A DNA stretch of 48,752 bases from Agrocybe praecox (lineage: Eukaryota; Basidiomycota; Agaricomycetes; Agaricales; Agrocybaceae), in NCBI GenBank assembly GCA_964017145.1, contig CAXHKQ010000323.1, positions 1-48,752 on the forward strand, in the 5' to 3' direction. Positions 10,885 to 20,886 of the stretch are shown here, piece by piece. The notes under the pieces were generated by a model. That model did no database searches, was not told the origin of the DNA, and saw only the letters and a program-made list of their open reading frames with translations. Each line of letters begins with the position of its first letter. The stretch's first letter is position 1. The translations under genes were made by a program, and so were the position numbers.

Positions 10885-11344
10885 TGTTAGAAATTGACCT
10901 CTAACGTAAGTAAAAGTCAATAGACTGATAGTTAACAATAGAGCCAAGTTTCAATGCGCAACAATGACTAGTCTTATAAAAATAGTGTATTGCTTCTATA
11001 TAATCCCAAACCCAATCTAGTGTCTTGAGTACTCCCCAGACATAGTAGGAATACCGCTTTGTTTGTTCCTATTTACCCCAAAAATCCCTAGGTGCGAATA
11101 TAGGTGCCCACAATATCGCGTTCGAAATCAGTGGTGCACCAAACTAAGTTCTATGCTACATATTATATACTGCCGGATTCGTCTCATTAAGGAGATTCCG
11201 AATCTAGAAAGATCTCGTCCATAGCTCTACTCTATAAATAGTTATTTACGAAATACTGTCCAAAAACAGGGAAAAACACCGAAATCTATGTAAAGTCCAT
11301 ATGTACAAGTCCAAAATCAAAGTGTTTGATCACTAATTTCAACA
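10885..11344 (-). mobile_element. Solo copia LTR with 5-bp target duplication
   Basis: 460 bp bounded by TG...CA (TGTTAGAAATTG ... AATTTCAACA as read on +). It is flanked by identical TAATT at 10880-10884 and 11345-11349. It is highly similar to the LTRs at 20100-20558 (inverted) and 29371-29829. The orientation is that of a minus-strand copia. No internal copia sequence adjoins it, so this is a solo LTR left by LTR-LTR recombination. Confidence 0.9.
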
Positions 11345-11349
11345 TAATT

Positions 11350-11709
11350 TGATGTCATTTTGTGTCAATCTTATAATTTACTACAGCCTACCGAAATCTC
11401 TATCTGCCAACTTGTGTTTGTCTTTTTGAGGAATGCTCAAATTTTAGGGATTTAAACAACATATCTACCCTCACAGAGCCTTATACATACAAGGTTGCAT
11501 TATTCATGCTATGCCAAGGTACTCTACCTATTTACATATTCAACCTTATTATACTGCTGAAGTAAGTCTGTCTGCCAGTGGTTGTGATTTTTAAATTCAT
11601 ATACTCAGTATTTCTACATGCTCAGACTGTCACAGACACTACTACCATAATTATATAGTTCATGAGCACTCAAACACACGCCAGTATTACGGGGGCATTC
11701 CAGAAGTCA
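11350..11709. other. Non-coding spacer, nothing recognised
   Basis: AT-rich sequence between the solo LTR and the Tc1 element. I see no open frame of note, no repeat shared with the rest of the window and no RNA gene. Confidence 0.5.
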
Positions 11710-11711
11710 TA

Positions 11712-11927
11712 CAGTGAGGGACAAAACTGTTCGAATGTTTTTCAAAGTTGAACTGTTGCACAAATAACTTGGGACTGGGTGGTCCAAATTGGTTGAAAAT
11801 TTGAGGCAAGGTAGGTTAGAATGTGAGTAACATATGACAATTTATTTCATTACATAATATTGTGTTATTCTCACGATATTAATATATTACTGGTACATGT
11901 ACATTCGAACGGTTTTGTCCCTGCCCT
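11712..11927 (+). repeat. Left ~215-bp inverted repeat of the Tc1 element
   Basis: Nearly identical to the reverse complement of 13089-13302. It starts CAGTGAGGGACAAAACTG and closes with CATTCGAACGGTTTTGTCCC, the same word inverted, so the arm itself looks like a small MITE. Confidence 0.9.
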
Positions 11928-11951
11928 ATTATAATACAGTATTCTAAGTTT

Positions 11952-12953
11952 CTAGTACTTGGTATAACCCCCTTTAGCCTGTAATACAGCCTGAATCCTT
12001 CTAGGCATACTCTCTATCAGATTCTGACAAACAGAAAGTGGAATATCATTCCATTCCTTTTGTGCCCTCTCCCACAACTCTGCAATTCCAGAAGGTTGCC
12101 TTTCATAGCCTCCAAGCTTGGTTTGGAGGTAATGCCAAAGGTGTTCAATTGGATTTAGGTCAGCTGATTGAGGGGGCCACTCCATGAGTTGTAATCCACT
12201 GTTTTGGAGCCACTTCTGTGCCTTTTTTCTCTTGTGTTTGGGGTCATTGTCCTGCTGAAAAAGGACATCCTCTGGCTTTTTGTTGTAATATTCAAGGCTC
12301 TGCATGAGTTCATTATCCAAAATGCTGACAAATAGATCAGCATCCATCCTCCCATCAATCTTGGTCCTATATCCCATTCCTTCCCAAAACATCAAGTTTC
12401 CTCCTCCAAACTTGACCGTTCCCTGCACCAGCCTATCGGTCAACCCCTCTCCCTCCCTTTTCCACACCCACCTCTTCCCATCTGACCCCAAACAATTTAT
12501 TTTGGTCTCATCTGTCCAGCAGACCCTCTTCCAGTCATCCACTGTCCAGTGTTTGTGTGCTTCTGCATAGTCCATCTGCATCCTCCTATGCCTTTTGGAG
12601 AGAAATGGTTGTTTTCGCTTTGTCACAGCCTTCATACCAACTCCAAGGAATGCTCGGTGTACTGTCTTTACAGAGAAGGATGTGTTGGTCATGTTTTGTA
12701 ATGTTTTGGTGGCATCAGTGGCACTGTCAGCCTTCTGAGAGGTGATAAGATGGATAGCATAATGGGTATCGGTAGGAGAAAGCTTGCGTGGACGACCACC
12801 AGCAGCTTTGGAAGTTGATGATCTGTGTTTGGATTGGATCTTGGATATAGAACCAACACTTATGCCAGTGGTGGTAGAGATAGAGTGACCAGAAAGTCCT
12901 TTGTCAAGCAGTTCAAGAACCTGATTGAGTTGAGCAGGAGTAAGTGATCGCAT
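11952..12953 (-). CDS. Tc1-type DD34E transposase
   Basis: 333 codons with no interruption, a usual length for Tc1 transposases. An N-terminal paired-like helix-turn-helix (about residues 1-45, TTGISVGSISKI) is followed by an AT-hook-like GGRPRKL (52-58) and a second HTH (about 60-105). The catalytic core has D148 (CWTDETKIN), D235 (LFQQDNDPKH) and E270 (DLNPIEHLW), spacing DD34E, all present. It cuts and rejoins the element at TA sites as a nuclear dimer, by analogy with the family. The gene occupies nearly all of the element between the long ends. The ATG at 12953 is the first in frame and fits the family N-terminus. Activity is plausible but untested. Confidence 0.95.
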   Translation of the reverse strand: MRSLTPAQLNQVLELLDKGLSGHSISTTTGISVGSISKIQSKHRSSTSKAAGGRPRKLSPTDTHYAIHLITSQKADSATDATKTLQNMTNTSFSVKTVHRAFLGVGMKAVTKRKQPFLSKRHRRMQMDYAEAHKHWTVDDWKRVCWTDETKINCLGSDGKRWVWKREGEGLTDRLVQGTVKFGGGNLMFWEGMGYRTKIDGRMDADLFVSILDNELMQSLEYYNKKPEDVLFQQDNDPKHKRKKAQKWLQNSGLQLMEWPPQSADLNPIEHLWHYLQTKLGGYERQPSGIAELWERAQKEWNDIPLSVCQNLIESMPRRIQAVLQAKGGYTKY

Positions 12954-13088
12954 GAGGGTCTGAGAGAGGTTTTGATGTAGGGGATAGTTGGAGGTTTGGC
13001 ACAGAGTATATATACATATTCTAAGGCAGTCACATGATTTTATTTGTACTTATTTGCTTTGATTAAACAAAGTCATGTGCCCAATATA

Positions 13089-13302
13089 GAGTAGGGGCAA
13101 AACTGTTCGAATGTACATATACCAGTAATATATTAATATCGTGAGAATAAAACAATATTATGTAATGAAATAAATTGTCATATGTTACTTACATCCTAAC
13201 CTACCTTGCCTCAAATTTCAACCAATTTGGACCACCCAGTCCCAAGTTATTTGTGCAACAGTTTAACTTTGAAAAACATTCGAACAGTTTTGTCTCTCAC
13301 TG
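13089..13302 (-). repeat. Right ~215-bp inverted repeat of the Tc1 element
   Basis: Partner of the left arm with only scattered differences (for example GAGGG/GAGAG at the tip). Inner edge GGGGCAAAACTGTTCGAATG at 13094-13113. Confidence 0.9.
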
Positions 13303-13489
13303 TATGCTGAATTGTTGTACTGTGTCTGATATGCAGCTAAAATACACCATTGACAATTAACAGCCAAGAATCTCTGAAAATGAGCTAAATATGTACACTA
13401 GCTCTCTTCTTGTACTTTTGATTCCTGGTGGCAAGGGAAGCTTACTTTTGAATTACAACTTTCTTGTAATTTTCTGGTAATTGAACATC

Positions 13490-15115
13490 CTGTAACTGTG
13501 GTTCAGGTGCTGGTTCATCCTCCTCTATGTTCACATTTCCTGGGACTGGGACTGGCTCAGCTTCCATATGGATGAAACATGCAAATGACTAACATTAGGT
13601 CACTTTTTATGCCAGACTTCATATGGGTCTTTCCAATAACAGCAGATGTGGGACAATGATTCAAAACATGTACAAGTGCAGCCAAACACTCAGCCAAAAT
13701 TTCTTGGACAGACCTGATTCTGTCAGCAATGCTACAATCCTTTCAGCAATAGTGCGATTAGCACGTTCAGCTACACCATTCTGTTGAGGTCTGTTTCTGC
13801 AAGTATGCTTCTGCACAATTCCACATTCATCCAGATAAGCCTTGAATTCATTAGACATGTATTCACCACCTTTGGAATCGTTTGATTTTCTTGCCAGTCT
13901 GATTCTCAGCATAAGCTTTGAATGACTTGAAAGCTTCAAATGTGTCGCTCTTCTTTTTCATAGGAACATAGACTTTAAAGCACCCACAATTATCTATAAA
14001 CGACACCCAGTAATGATATCCACTATATGAAATGACACCAACATCATGTACATCTGAATGAATCAATTCCAATATGTCTGTAGCTCTATTTTCTGATGAT
14101 GGGAATGGGTTTGTATGCATCTTGCCAGCTAGACATGGCTCACAAATAGGATCTGGCTTTGCCTTTGAATCAATAGTCAAACCATCAACTAGATTATTCA
14201 TCATCATCATCAACTTAATCCCATCATAGTTGTGGTGTCCTAACTGTTTATGCCAAAGAGACAAATCAAGAGGCAGTGTTGAAGCCAAATGTACATTCTC
14301 CATTATATCTACTGTTGAACCATCTAAATACCCTATATTATCATTATCAATAGTAGCAGTGAATAGGAGTTTCTTTTGTTGTGAAAAAGCGAATTTATCA
14401 TGTGAAATATGTACATCTATGCCCTTATTCTTTGTCAAATATAAAACAGCAAGAAGATTATTACAAAGCGCGGGAATGTGAAGTACTCTAGTGAATTCTA
14501 CATCTCTAAATTGTTTGCCTCTAACTATGGGTCTAAAAACAACAGTACCAACACCTTCTGAATATATGACTCTATGATCCGCTAGTCTAATAGGAACACA
14601 ATAAGGGGTATAATTGTGGATCCAATTTCGATGAGGGGTCATATTAGAAGTGGCACCTGTATCAGTATTCCAATAAAAAACATTAGAAGATGTAGAATTG
14701 ACTTCGTGTTCAGCAACAGCACTTGCCTTGCCAGCAAATTCTATCACTACTGCAGCTTTCTCTTCATCTGCCTTTTTGGCACTCTCTGTATTATGCTTTT
14801 TCTTTGCAAGATCAGGACAGCTGAATGTCCAGTGACCTTTCTCCTTGCAGTAGCGACATGTATCTTTATCCTCCTGTGGCCTATTTCCCCCATTTTGCGG
14901 ATTTCACTGCTTCCTCTGCCCTCTATATCCATTACCACCTGCCTTGGCCTGATTGAGTGATTATCCTCCAGTTTGACATTGTCAATTCAACTCCTCGCTT
15001 CAGAATGCCTGGACTATTACTGACTTGTCCAGTTTATCCAACAATAAGAGAGGCATTGTAAGATGACAGTACTCCTCTGGCAAGGCACGTATGAGCGCCA
15101 TGCACTGGAGTTCCT
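13490..15115 (-). mobile_element. Copia remnant 1 (gag to integrase), truncated
   Basis: Minus-strand copia sequence from late gag to the integrase core, closely similar to copia 2 (23.9-24.7 kb and 27.7-28.9 kb). It lacks LTRs, early gag, reverse transcriptase and RNase H. The gag end is cut at 15115 by the A/T-rich tail of a LINE 3' end. The other end dissolves near 13490. It preserves the uninterrupted version of the site where Harbinger entered copia 2. Confidence 0.85.
13661..15060 (-). pseudogene. Copia polyprotein fragment: gag zinc knuckle, protease, integrase
   Basis: In order on the minus strand: a CCHC knuckle (about 14870, read in a shifted frame), protease motif NTDTGATSNM (about 14670), GAG-pre-integrase with LWHKQLGHHNYDG and CEPCLAGK (14270-14120), integrase with HSDVHDVG and FIDNCG (14070-13980; the second Asp region reads FIDN instead of FIDD in copia 2), then after a frameshift QQNGVAERANRTI with the catalytic Glu (about 13760). 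An in-frame TGA at 15000-15002 is shared with copia 2. Several more stops and a frameshift make it inactive. Confidence 0.85.
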
Positions 15116-15708
15116 CATTTTATTATTTTTTATTATTTTAATTCAAAGGACCGAAGTCCCACTTGTATTCTGGTGTGTGATTGCAGTCCAGTCCCTATGT
15201 TACATACATGGGCATGCTAAGCAAGATTTAATACTACACTATGTCTGGCGAGGGCGGGCAAAAGGCCTACCAAGATAGCAGACTGCCATTAGGCGGCCAG
15301 GATGTTGCTAGTTTGGTGGCGTAAGCGCCCTCGCAAGCAATTAGGCATTGTGACCGGGCATCAAGCCCAGCCCACAGTCCACCCCCCCGCCCAGTACACA
15401 GTCTACATCCCGCCCAGCCTGCAGTCGAGGTCTTTACTCTGAGCCACATTTACCAAGCGGTACTGGTCAGACTTTTGACTTGTCTGAGCAGTTCTGAGCG
15501 GAAATTTAGGACTCCCCTCTCAGCCATTTGGCTGAGAAAGACCCCCCAAATGTCCAAGCATTTCCGATCAGAATCACTCAGACAGATCAGAACTGGTCAG
15601 ACAGCTCAGCTTTCCAAGCTCCGATCCCTATCTGACGACTGAGTGAAACCGTTCAGAACTGCTCAGACCCACAGTCAGATCACATGACCAAAGGCTTTAC
15701 AATTAAAG

Positions 15709-15805
15709 AAAAATGTGGTGGAGACAACAGGAATCGAACCCAGAGCCTTGCCAGAGGTCATGTGATACAACTACGAACAGTTTTCCAACTGCACCATAGA
15801 GGCTT
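15709..15805 (-). ncRNA. tRNA-like Pol III unit of KDZ-A
   Basis: Minus strand: perfect A box TGGTGCAGTTGG (15785-15796), 44 nt, perfect B box GGTTCGATTCC (15730-15740), then 16 nt and a T5 run (15709-15713). Between the boxes come TCACATGACCT and the CCT-CTGGCA-AGG hairpin. The T arm has four of five pairs. Downstream ATTTTTCTTTAATTG is identical in KDZ-B. Confidence 0.65.
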
Positions 15806-15995
15806 TAATAGTTGGCTATCTTAACGTAGCTATATATCTGTACCCTCTGTGATATGTTTTATTTTATTTATTTTCGTGGTTACTTTGTCATTTCTGCCAA
15901 AACCGTAACATATTACGTCATATGTGATGTTTGATAAATATATTTCGAATATTTTAGGAATTATCGTGATTTTTCCATTATTTTAGGAGGTCCGT

Positions 15996-16498
15996 GTGAC
16001 ATACAAACAACAATTTCTGCAAAATTCCCAAAATAGACTCTCAGGCCGCTTCGGAAATTGCCGGCACAGCCACAACCCGTTGCCCTGGCCGCGTCATCAC
16101 TCTTCCCTTGCTTCTTACCACTACCACCACCATCCACCCACCGTCCGTCACCACCACGTCCCGTTGCCACCACGCCGCGTCACCAACGACAACGCCAACG
16201 ACGACAACGCCACCGACACGACAATGCGAACGACAACGATGACACGCCAACGACACGACGACGACCCACCCATCCTCCGCCACTACCACGTCCCATCGCC
16301 ACCACGCTGCAACGCCCACCACGACACCCACCACGACGCCAACACCTAGGACAACCGCAACGCCAGCGACGACGCCAACGACGACACAACGACACGCCGA
16401 TGGACGAACGACGCGACCGCCGCCTCCGGACGCCAGCGAAAGAGCCGAAGAATACGAGGGGATGGGTTTGGGGGCAAGGGCGTGACGTGGCGAGGTGA
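15996..16498 (+). other. GC-rich low-complexity stretch, residual first exon of the companion gene
   Basis: Dense in CCACC, ACGAC and CGCCAC words, coding Pro/His/Arg or Asn/Asp/Thr depending on frame. It resembles the 5' part of the KDZ-C companion gene and the inverted stretch at 22860-23100 in KDZ-B. Several frames are open because the composition lacks stops, so no protein is claimed. Confidence 0.4.
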
Positions 16499-16593
16499 GG
16501 AGAGAATGACGAAGGCGGTAAGATAACGGGGAACGGGTACTGCGAAGTAAGTACTCCATCGACGCCGTCTCTTCGCTCACCTCTGTTGTCCAC

Positions 16594-16775
16594 AGGCCCC
16601 CTCGGTCCCTCCTCTCCCAGTTACATCCCCACCCCCTCCCTGTCTGCTCCCATCCCTTTTTCCTCCTCTACTCTTCCCTTCCACCTCCTTCCCTCATCCC
16701 ATCCCCTCCCCTTTCTCCTCCCCACCTTTCCCTTCTCTGCCCTATACCTCTCCTTCCCCCCTATTTTCTCCTATC
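16594..16775 (+). repeat. Polypyrimidine tract of KDZ-A
   Basis: About 180 bp composed almost wholly of C and T on the plus strand (CCCTCCTCTCCCAG, TTCCTCCTCTACTC). The same tract is present as polypurine in KDZ-B (22600-22748). Such tracts can form triplex DNA; function unknown. Confidence 0.75.
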
Positions 16776-17326
16776 AAATAGGTATATAAGTATATAGAAA
16801 ATCATGTATATTATTATTATGCAATTTACTTAATTTTATTTCGCTTTTTTATATGTTTTTTGTGCAAATCTTATGTTTTTGGTGAATCTTATGGTTTTTT
16901 GACATAAGCCAGGAATCAGTAGGGGAGTGTAAAGTATTGCAGAAACACTTGGTAATGGTCAGAAATGCCTGGACACAAGTCAAGGTCTGATCAGTTCTGC
17001 TCAGACTCAGTCAGACCCACTTGTTTCTGGTCAGATCCGGTTGGTAGTTGTGGGGCAGAGTAAAGTACTGCTGCAGTCCCCTCATGTTCCAAGTCGCATC
17101 ACCGCTTCCGCTTAGCCCAAGCACCCCCAAAGGGTCAGGCTGAAGCCCACAAGCCAAGGTACCCACTGAAGGGCCCCGAACGCCCCTGCAGGGTCAGGAT
17201 GAATCCTACAAGTCCGAGTACTAGGGCGCGCGCCATTGTAATGGCAAGGAATCCAAAGTCTGAGCGGAACATGTTCTGCAGTCCAAGAAGGACGAGTCCC
17301 GCAGGCTGAACCATAGCCCAACCTGC

Positions 17327-17702
17327 TTATCCAACCCCTGCGGGTCGCTTGAACGCAAACACTGAGTTGTTGTTGTCCAGGAACTTGAGCAAATCCACCA
17401 GGAATTCCAGTGACCGCCCATCTCGCTTATGTGCATGTTTAGTGCACACTTGCAATATATGTGCCCGCGTCTGCAGGTGGTGGCCGCATTTACATGCATA
17501 AGGTTCTTGAATGTTGAAGCGCTTGTAGTAAGCACCAATCAGAGCATGATTGAGGATGCACCTCATCATCCTCACGACGTACTGTATATGTGCGTCTTTC
17601 ACTTCACAGAGCCAAGTACCTTCTTTCGGATACGTAGGCTCGAGTAAATCTCCGTTGGGATTCTTGAGGGGCAGGAAATTGTACCCTTGGTAATCAGCCT
17701 GT
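17327..17702 (-). pseudogene. LINE ORF2 C-terminal fragment
   Basis: About 125 codons up to the stop at 17327-17329. The segment CKCGHHLQTRAHILQVC (about 17485-17435) resembles the terminal Cys/His motif that follows RNase H in Tad-like LINE ORF2 proteins. The first dozen residues of the longer open frame (MHHLKLATTHG) are encoded by the MITE end, not by the LINE. Reverse transcriptase and RNase H are absent here. Confidence 0.7.
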
Positions 17703-17703
17703 A

Positions 17704-18390
17704 CTGTCAAATACTTGTATGAACCATGGGTAGTTGCTAGTTTAAGGTGATGCATCCACAGCGGTAACTACCCAACTCTCCAATTTCATGTATCAAGCCA
17801 TCCGACTGGCTGTCTGTGACTATATGTGACTATAGTCATGTGTCTCTTATGATGGCATCAAAGTCCATGCACATAACTTTTTGCTTGCCTCTATTTACAT
17901 GTTTGGGCTCCACTCATATGTTTATATGGCCTCAAATACAAACAAATAATAAATAATGATGTCAGCAGGCAGGGGCAGGCAGGGATACAAAACAAACAAG
18001 GCTTTTGAGTGATGTCACATCCAAACAACCCAATAAGGGAAAAGGACTTTGGACTTGGAGATTTTGAGATAAAGTCCCCTTGATAGATGATAGATGGGAA
18101 TGAGATAAGATAGGATAAGATAAATCTATTTTTAGAATATATTCAAATTTGCCAAAAGAAACCATTCTATTTTTAGAATAATATCTAAATTTAGAACATC
18201 AATCTATTTTCAGAACATATTACAAATATGATGGATCAAACAGGTCTATTTTTAGAACACTTTAATAAAAATAGCTTTGGTGACTGTGCATCACATGACA
18301 TATCACATGTGGATCACATGCATATCACATGTATATCACATGCTTCTCACATGACTACACCTCTGTAGTCACTGTTGGTCACTCTGATAC
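17704..18390 (-). mobile_element. MITE M4 (inverted, one end missing)
   Basis: It starts TA-CTGTCAAATACTTG at 17702 and matches the reverse complement of the interior of 33012-33917 (AAACAACCCAATAAGG, CAAATAATAAATAATGATG, TCTATTTTTAGAA). The far end is cut at about 18390, where LINE 3'-end sequence begins. It contains a cluster of six to seven ATCACATG words at 18288-18357. Confidence 0.75.
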
Positions 18391-18681
18391 ATCAAACGTG
18401 AGAGGACTGCGGGCTGGGTGGGGGGTGGACTGTGGGTTGGGCCCGATGCCCGGCCACAATGCCTAATCGCTTGCAATGGCGCAAGCACCATCTAACCAGC
18501 AACATTCTGACCGCCTAATGGCAGTCTGCAATCTTGGCGGGCCTATGCCTGCCCCCGCAGATGTAGCGTAGTATTAAAATCTTGCTTAGCATGCTTTTGT
18601 ATGTAACGTAGGGACCGGACTGCAATCGCACACCGGAATACAAGTGGGACTTCGGTCCTTTGATTTTAAAAAAAAAAAAAA
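18391..18681 (+). mobile_element. LINE 3'-end fragment with A-tract
   Basis: Matches the inverted 3' end at 15146-15425 (CGGAATACAAGTGGGACTTC, GTCCTTTGATTTT) and finishes with 15 A residues (18667-18681). It is directly followed by the 5' region of another LINE of the same strand, a head-to-tail arrangement. Confidence 0.75.
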
Positions 18682-18695
18682 ACACAGGGGACGAC

Positions 18696-19985
18696 ATGCA
18701 ACCCCCACCACGCACGGACAAGAGGAAGCAAAGGGAGATTCCCCCTCCTACACGGCCTCAGAAGCCTGGACCTTCAGGGTCTGGGCCCAAGAAGCCCACC
18801 CCCACGGCACCGGCTATTACGCAGCTGATGCAGCAACCCAAGGTGCTGGAGACTCAGTTCAGAAGAATCATGCCACTGCTTCCTTCCCAATGGACTGCTG
18901 GTCCAGGCAAGGGGTCATATGCCTCTTGCCTCAGCCAAGGACCAAAGCAACCCGTGACTGTCGCGCAACTCGCGAAGGTCACACCTCAATTGCCTATCAG
19001 CACAGTAGCACAGGCAACCAATCAAAATGCAGTGGGGCCGACAAAGTCGCAGCTCCTCTCCTTTGTCACCGGAGGGCCGTCTCAAAGACAGGTCCTAATT
19101 CAGTTTGAAAGTGCAATTCCAACCTGCAATTTCAACCTATACATAGTATGAGCCCGACGCGCACTTTGCGATAGGGGCTCCACCCTTCAAATCCTGTCTA
19201 TGGCCCAGGCCTATGCAGGGTACACTCTCCACACCGATAGTGTGGCTAATAAGCGGGACCTCAAATACCTTCGAGGTCAAGCCAATGCCTCATTCAGGAG
19301 CTCAGTCGCTGGCATCAGCGTGACCCTACCCGTTGCCATATCGTTTGTCCACATAGTGGACATTCCATACTACACGGATGCTGCAAGAACATCTAGGATT
19401 ACATCCGACATAGTGCAGGGGGCCCTTAAGTCCTCTCCACTTGGTGGCAACCTATACTTTGCACGCGAAGCACGCATAGTACATAACTCTCCAGCCAGCA
19501 CCATAGGCGTGGCATACATCGACATCTAGGACTCCAAGTCCGGTGCCTGCGCCAAACAGATCATTAACAAGTCTGATATGATACTCAGTAGGCAGTGCGA
19601 AATCCAAGCTGCCACCACCCACACCGGTGTCCCCCTCTGCCAGCGCTGTTGGCGATGGGGACACTCAGACAAAGGATGCAGGCAACGTGCTGCGTCCTGC
19701 CCCCACTGCATGGGACCGCACAAGGCAGACGAACATTGTGAGGTCGCCAAATGCTGCAAAGGGAACACTAACGTGAACCCACCCCTCGAACCAACTCCTG
19801 CTGGCCAGCCGTGTCCCCACACGGAGCACTGTGTCAATTGCAAGGGTGCCCACGCCGTGAACTTGTACAAATGCAAGTTCTGGACCAACCGCTTCCATTG
19901 TGCATGGATCGATGGCAAATATGCAGAGGTATGTCATCAACGACAGAATCTCTGTGATCATACTAACCCCCTCCCCGTAGCTTAA
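18696..19985 (+). pseudogene. LINE ORF1 (gag-like) with three zinc knuckles, broken
   Basis: The ATG at 18696 opens a Pro/Lys-rich N-terminus (MQPPPRTDKRKQ). After a stop at 19149-19151 and a frame change, the conserved part continues from 19200, with a TAG at 19527-19529, then zinc knuckles CQRCWRWGHSDKGC, CPHCMGPHKADEHC and CVNCKGAHAVNLYKC (19635-19875), ending at 19983. The product would bind LINE RNA to form the RNP for retrotransposition. The three knuckles and the endonuclease start just downstream identify a Tad-like LINE. Two stops and one frameshift make it inactive. Confidence 0.8.
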
Positions 19986-20845
19986 TGTGCAACGGCCTAG
20001 GCAGGGAGATTAGTATATACTCACACAATGTAGCAAAGAAATTTGATTACTTAGGTGTACTTCTCGAAACGTTAATTGACGAGGTTGACGTTCTTATTGT
20101 GTTGAAATTAGTGATCAAACACTTTGAATTGGACTTGTATATATGGACTTTTACATAGATTTCGGTGTTTTTCCCTGTTTTTGGACAGTATTTCGTAAAT
20201 AGCATTTTATAGAGTAAAGCTATGGACGAAATCTCTTTGGATTCGGAATCTCCTTAATGAGACAAATCCGGCAGTATATAATATGTAGCATAGAACTTTG
20301 TTTGGTGCACCACTGATTTTGAACACGATATTGTGGGCACCTATATTCGCACTTAGGGATTTTTGGGGTAAATAGGAACAAACAAAGCGGTATTCCTACT
20401 ATGTCTGAGAGTACTCAAGACACTAGATTGGGTTTGGGATTATATAGAAGCAATACACTATTTTCATAAGACTAGTCATTGTTGTGCATCGAAACTTGGC
20501 TCTATTGTTAACTATAAGTCTATTGACTTTTACTTATGTTAGAGGTCAATTTCTAACACTTTGTGCAAGAACCGCCTGGCGGATAATAAGACAAGCTCCT
20601 TCTTCATCTAATAAGGAGGGTGATAACATCGTCAGCACGCCTATGCATCCTGCATGGCTGTATATGGTACGCCCTCTGGAAAATGAGGAGATTCCTCCCA
20701 GAGTTATGGCATATGTGTCAAAGCGACTTGAGAGGCTCTGCCCTTCGATGAGGTGAGATCTTATTGATCACCGTGACATCTTTGTACTCTTGTTGTTCCA
20801 AGGCCACGAGACATATAATTTCATGAATGGCTATTCAGACGAGCC
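19986..20845 (+). pseudogene. LINE ORF2 endonuclease N-terminus, interrupted by a solo LTR
   Basis: Frame from 19987 reads MCNGLGREISIYSHNVAK ... DEVDVLIV, typical for the start of an apurinic-type endonuclease. The solo LTR at 20100-20558 interrupts it. Directly after it come QEPPWRIIRQAPSS, DLIDHRDIF and NFMNGYSD, the middle of the same domain. Near 20845 the sequence switches to copia RNase H sequence of the opposite strand. The RT domain is gone; the RNase H part of a LINE resumes at 29830. Confidence 0.75.
20100..20558 (+). mobile_element. Solo copia LTR inside the LINE endonuclease
   Basis: 459 bp, TGTTGAAATTAG ... TTTCTAACA, the inverted orientation relative to the LTRs at 10885 and 29371. 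Flanks TATTG and CTTTG would be a diverged 5-bp duplication. Removing the LTR and one flank restores the endonuclease frame across VLIV-QEPPW, which supports a simple insertion. Confidence 0.85.
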
Positions 20846-20886
20846 TCTGTTGTTGACCTTGTCACTACAGGTTGTAGTTTGCTCCT

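Larger units (their letters stand above)
11712..13302 (-). mobile_element. Tc1/mariner element, 1591 bp, with long complex inverted ends
   Basis: The element is bounded by CAGTGAGGGACAAAACTG at 11712 and its inverted partner ending at 13302, with TA on each side (11710-11711, 13303-13304). The two ends are ~215-bp inverted repeats and nearly identical. Each end also carries, at its inner edge, an inverted copy of the terminal word (CATTCGAACGGTTTTGTCCC at 11902; GGGGCAAAACTGTTCGAATG at 13094). With an open transposase frame and near-identical ends it is probably one of the youngest insertions here. Confidence 0.93.
15427..17070 (+). mobile_element. KDZ-A: 1644-bp non-autonomous relative of KDZ-C
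   Basis: Ends GAGGTCTTTACTCTGAGCC at 15427 and the complement of CAGTACTTTACTCTGCCCC at 17070, flanked by the 8-bp duplication CTGCAGTC (15419-15426, 17071-17078). It carries the tRNA-like unit at the same end as KDZ-C, then an AT-rich leader, a GC-rich CCAC/ACGAC-repeat stretch like the beginning of the first KDZ-C gene, and a pyrimidine-rich tract. No transposase. Element B is a homologous copy in inverted orientation. Confidence 0.88.
15116..17703 (-). mobile_element. 5'-truncated Tad-like LINE (minus), interrupted by KDZ-A
   Basis: The coding C-terminus lies at 17327-17702. Downstream 3' UTR continues to 17071, jumps over KDZ-A (15427-17070) and ends at 15116 in a T-rich tract (poly(A) on the minus strand) next to 'caaaggaccgaagtcccac'. 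The last ~270 bp match the 3' end at 18391-18681 in inverted orientation. The 8 bp CTGCAGTC on both sides of KDZ-A prove that the two parts were contiguous. The 5' side stops at the MITE beginning at 17704. Confidence 0.8.

Noticed and set aside
14230..14481. Plus-strand open frame, repeated identically at 27870-28121
   Set aside because: Antisense of the copia GAG-pre-integrase region; identity reflects the copia copies.
16041..16593. Open frames on both strands in the GC-rich part of KDZ-A
   Set aside because: All frames are open because of repetitive CCACC/ACGAC words; no conserved domain and no splice logic.
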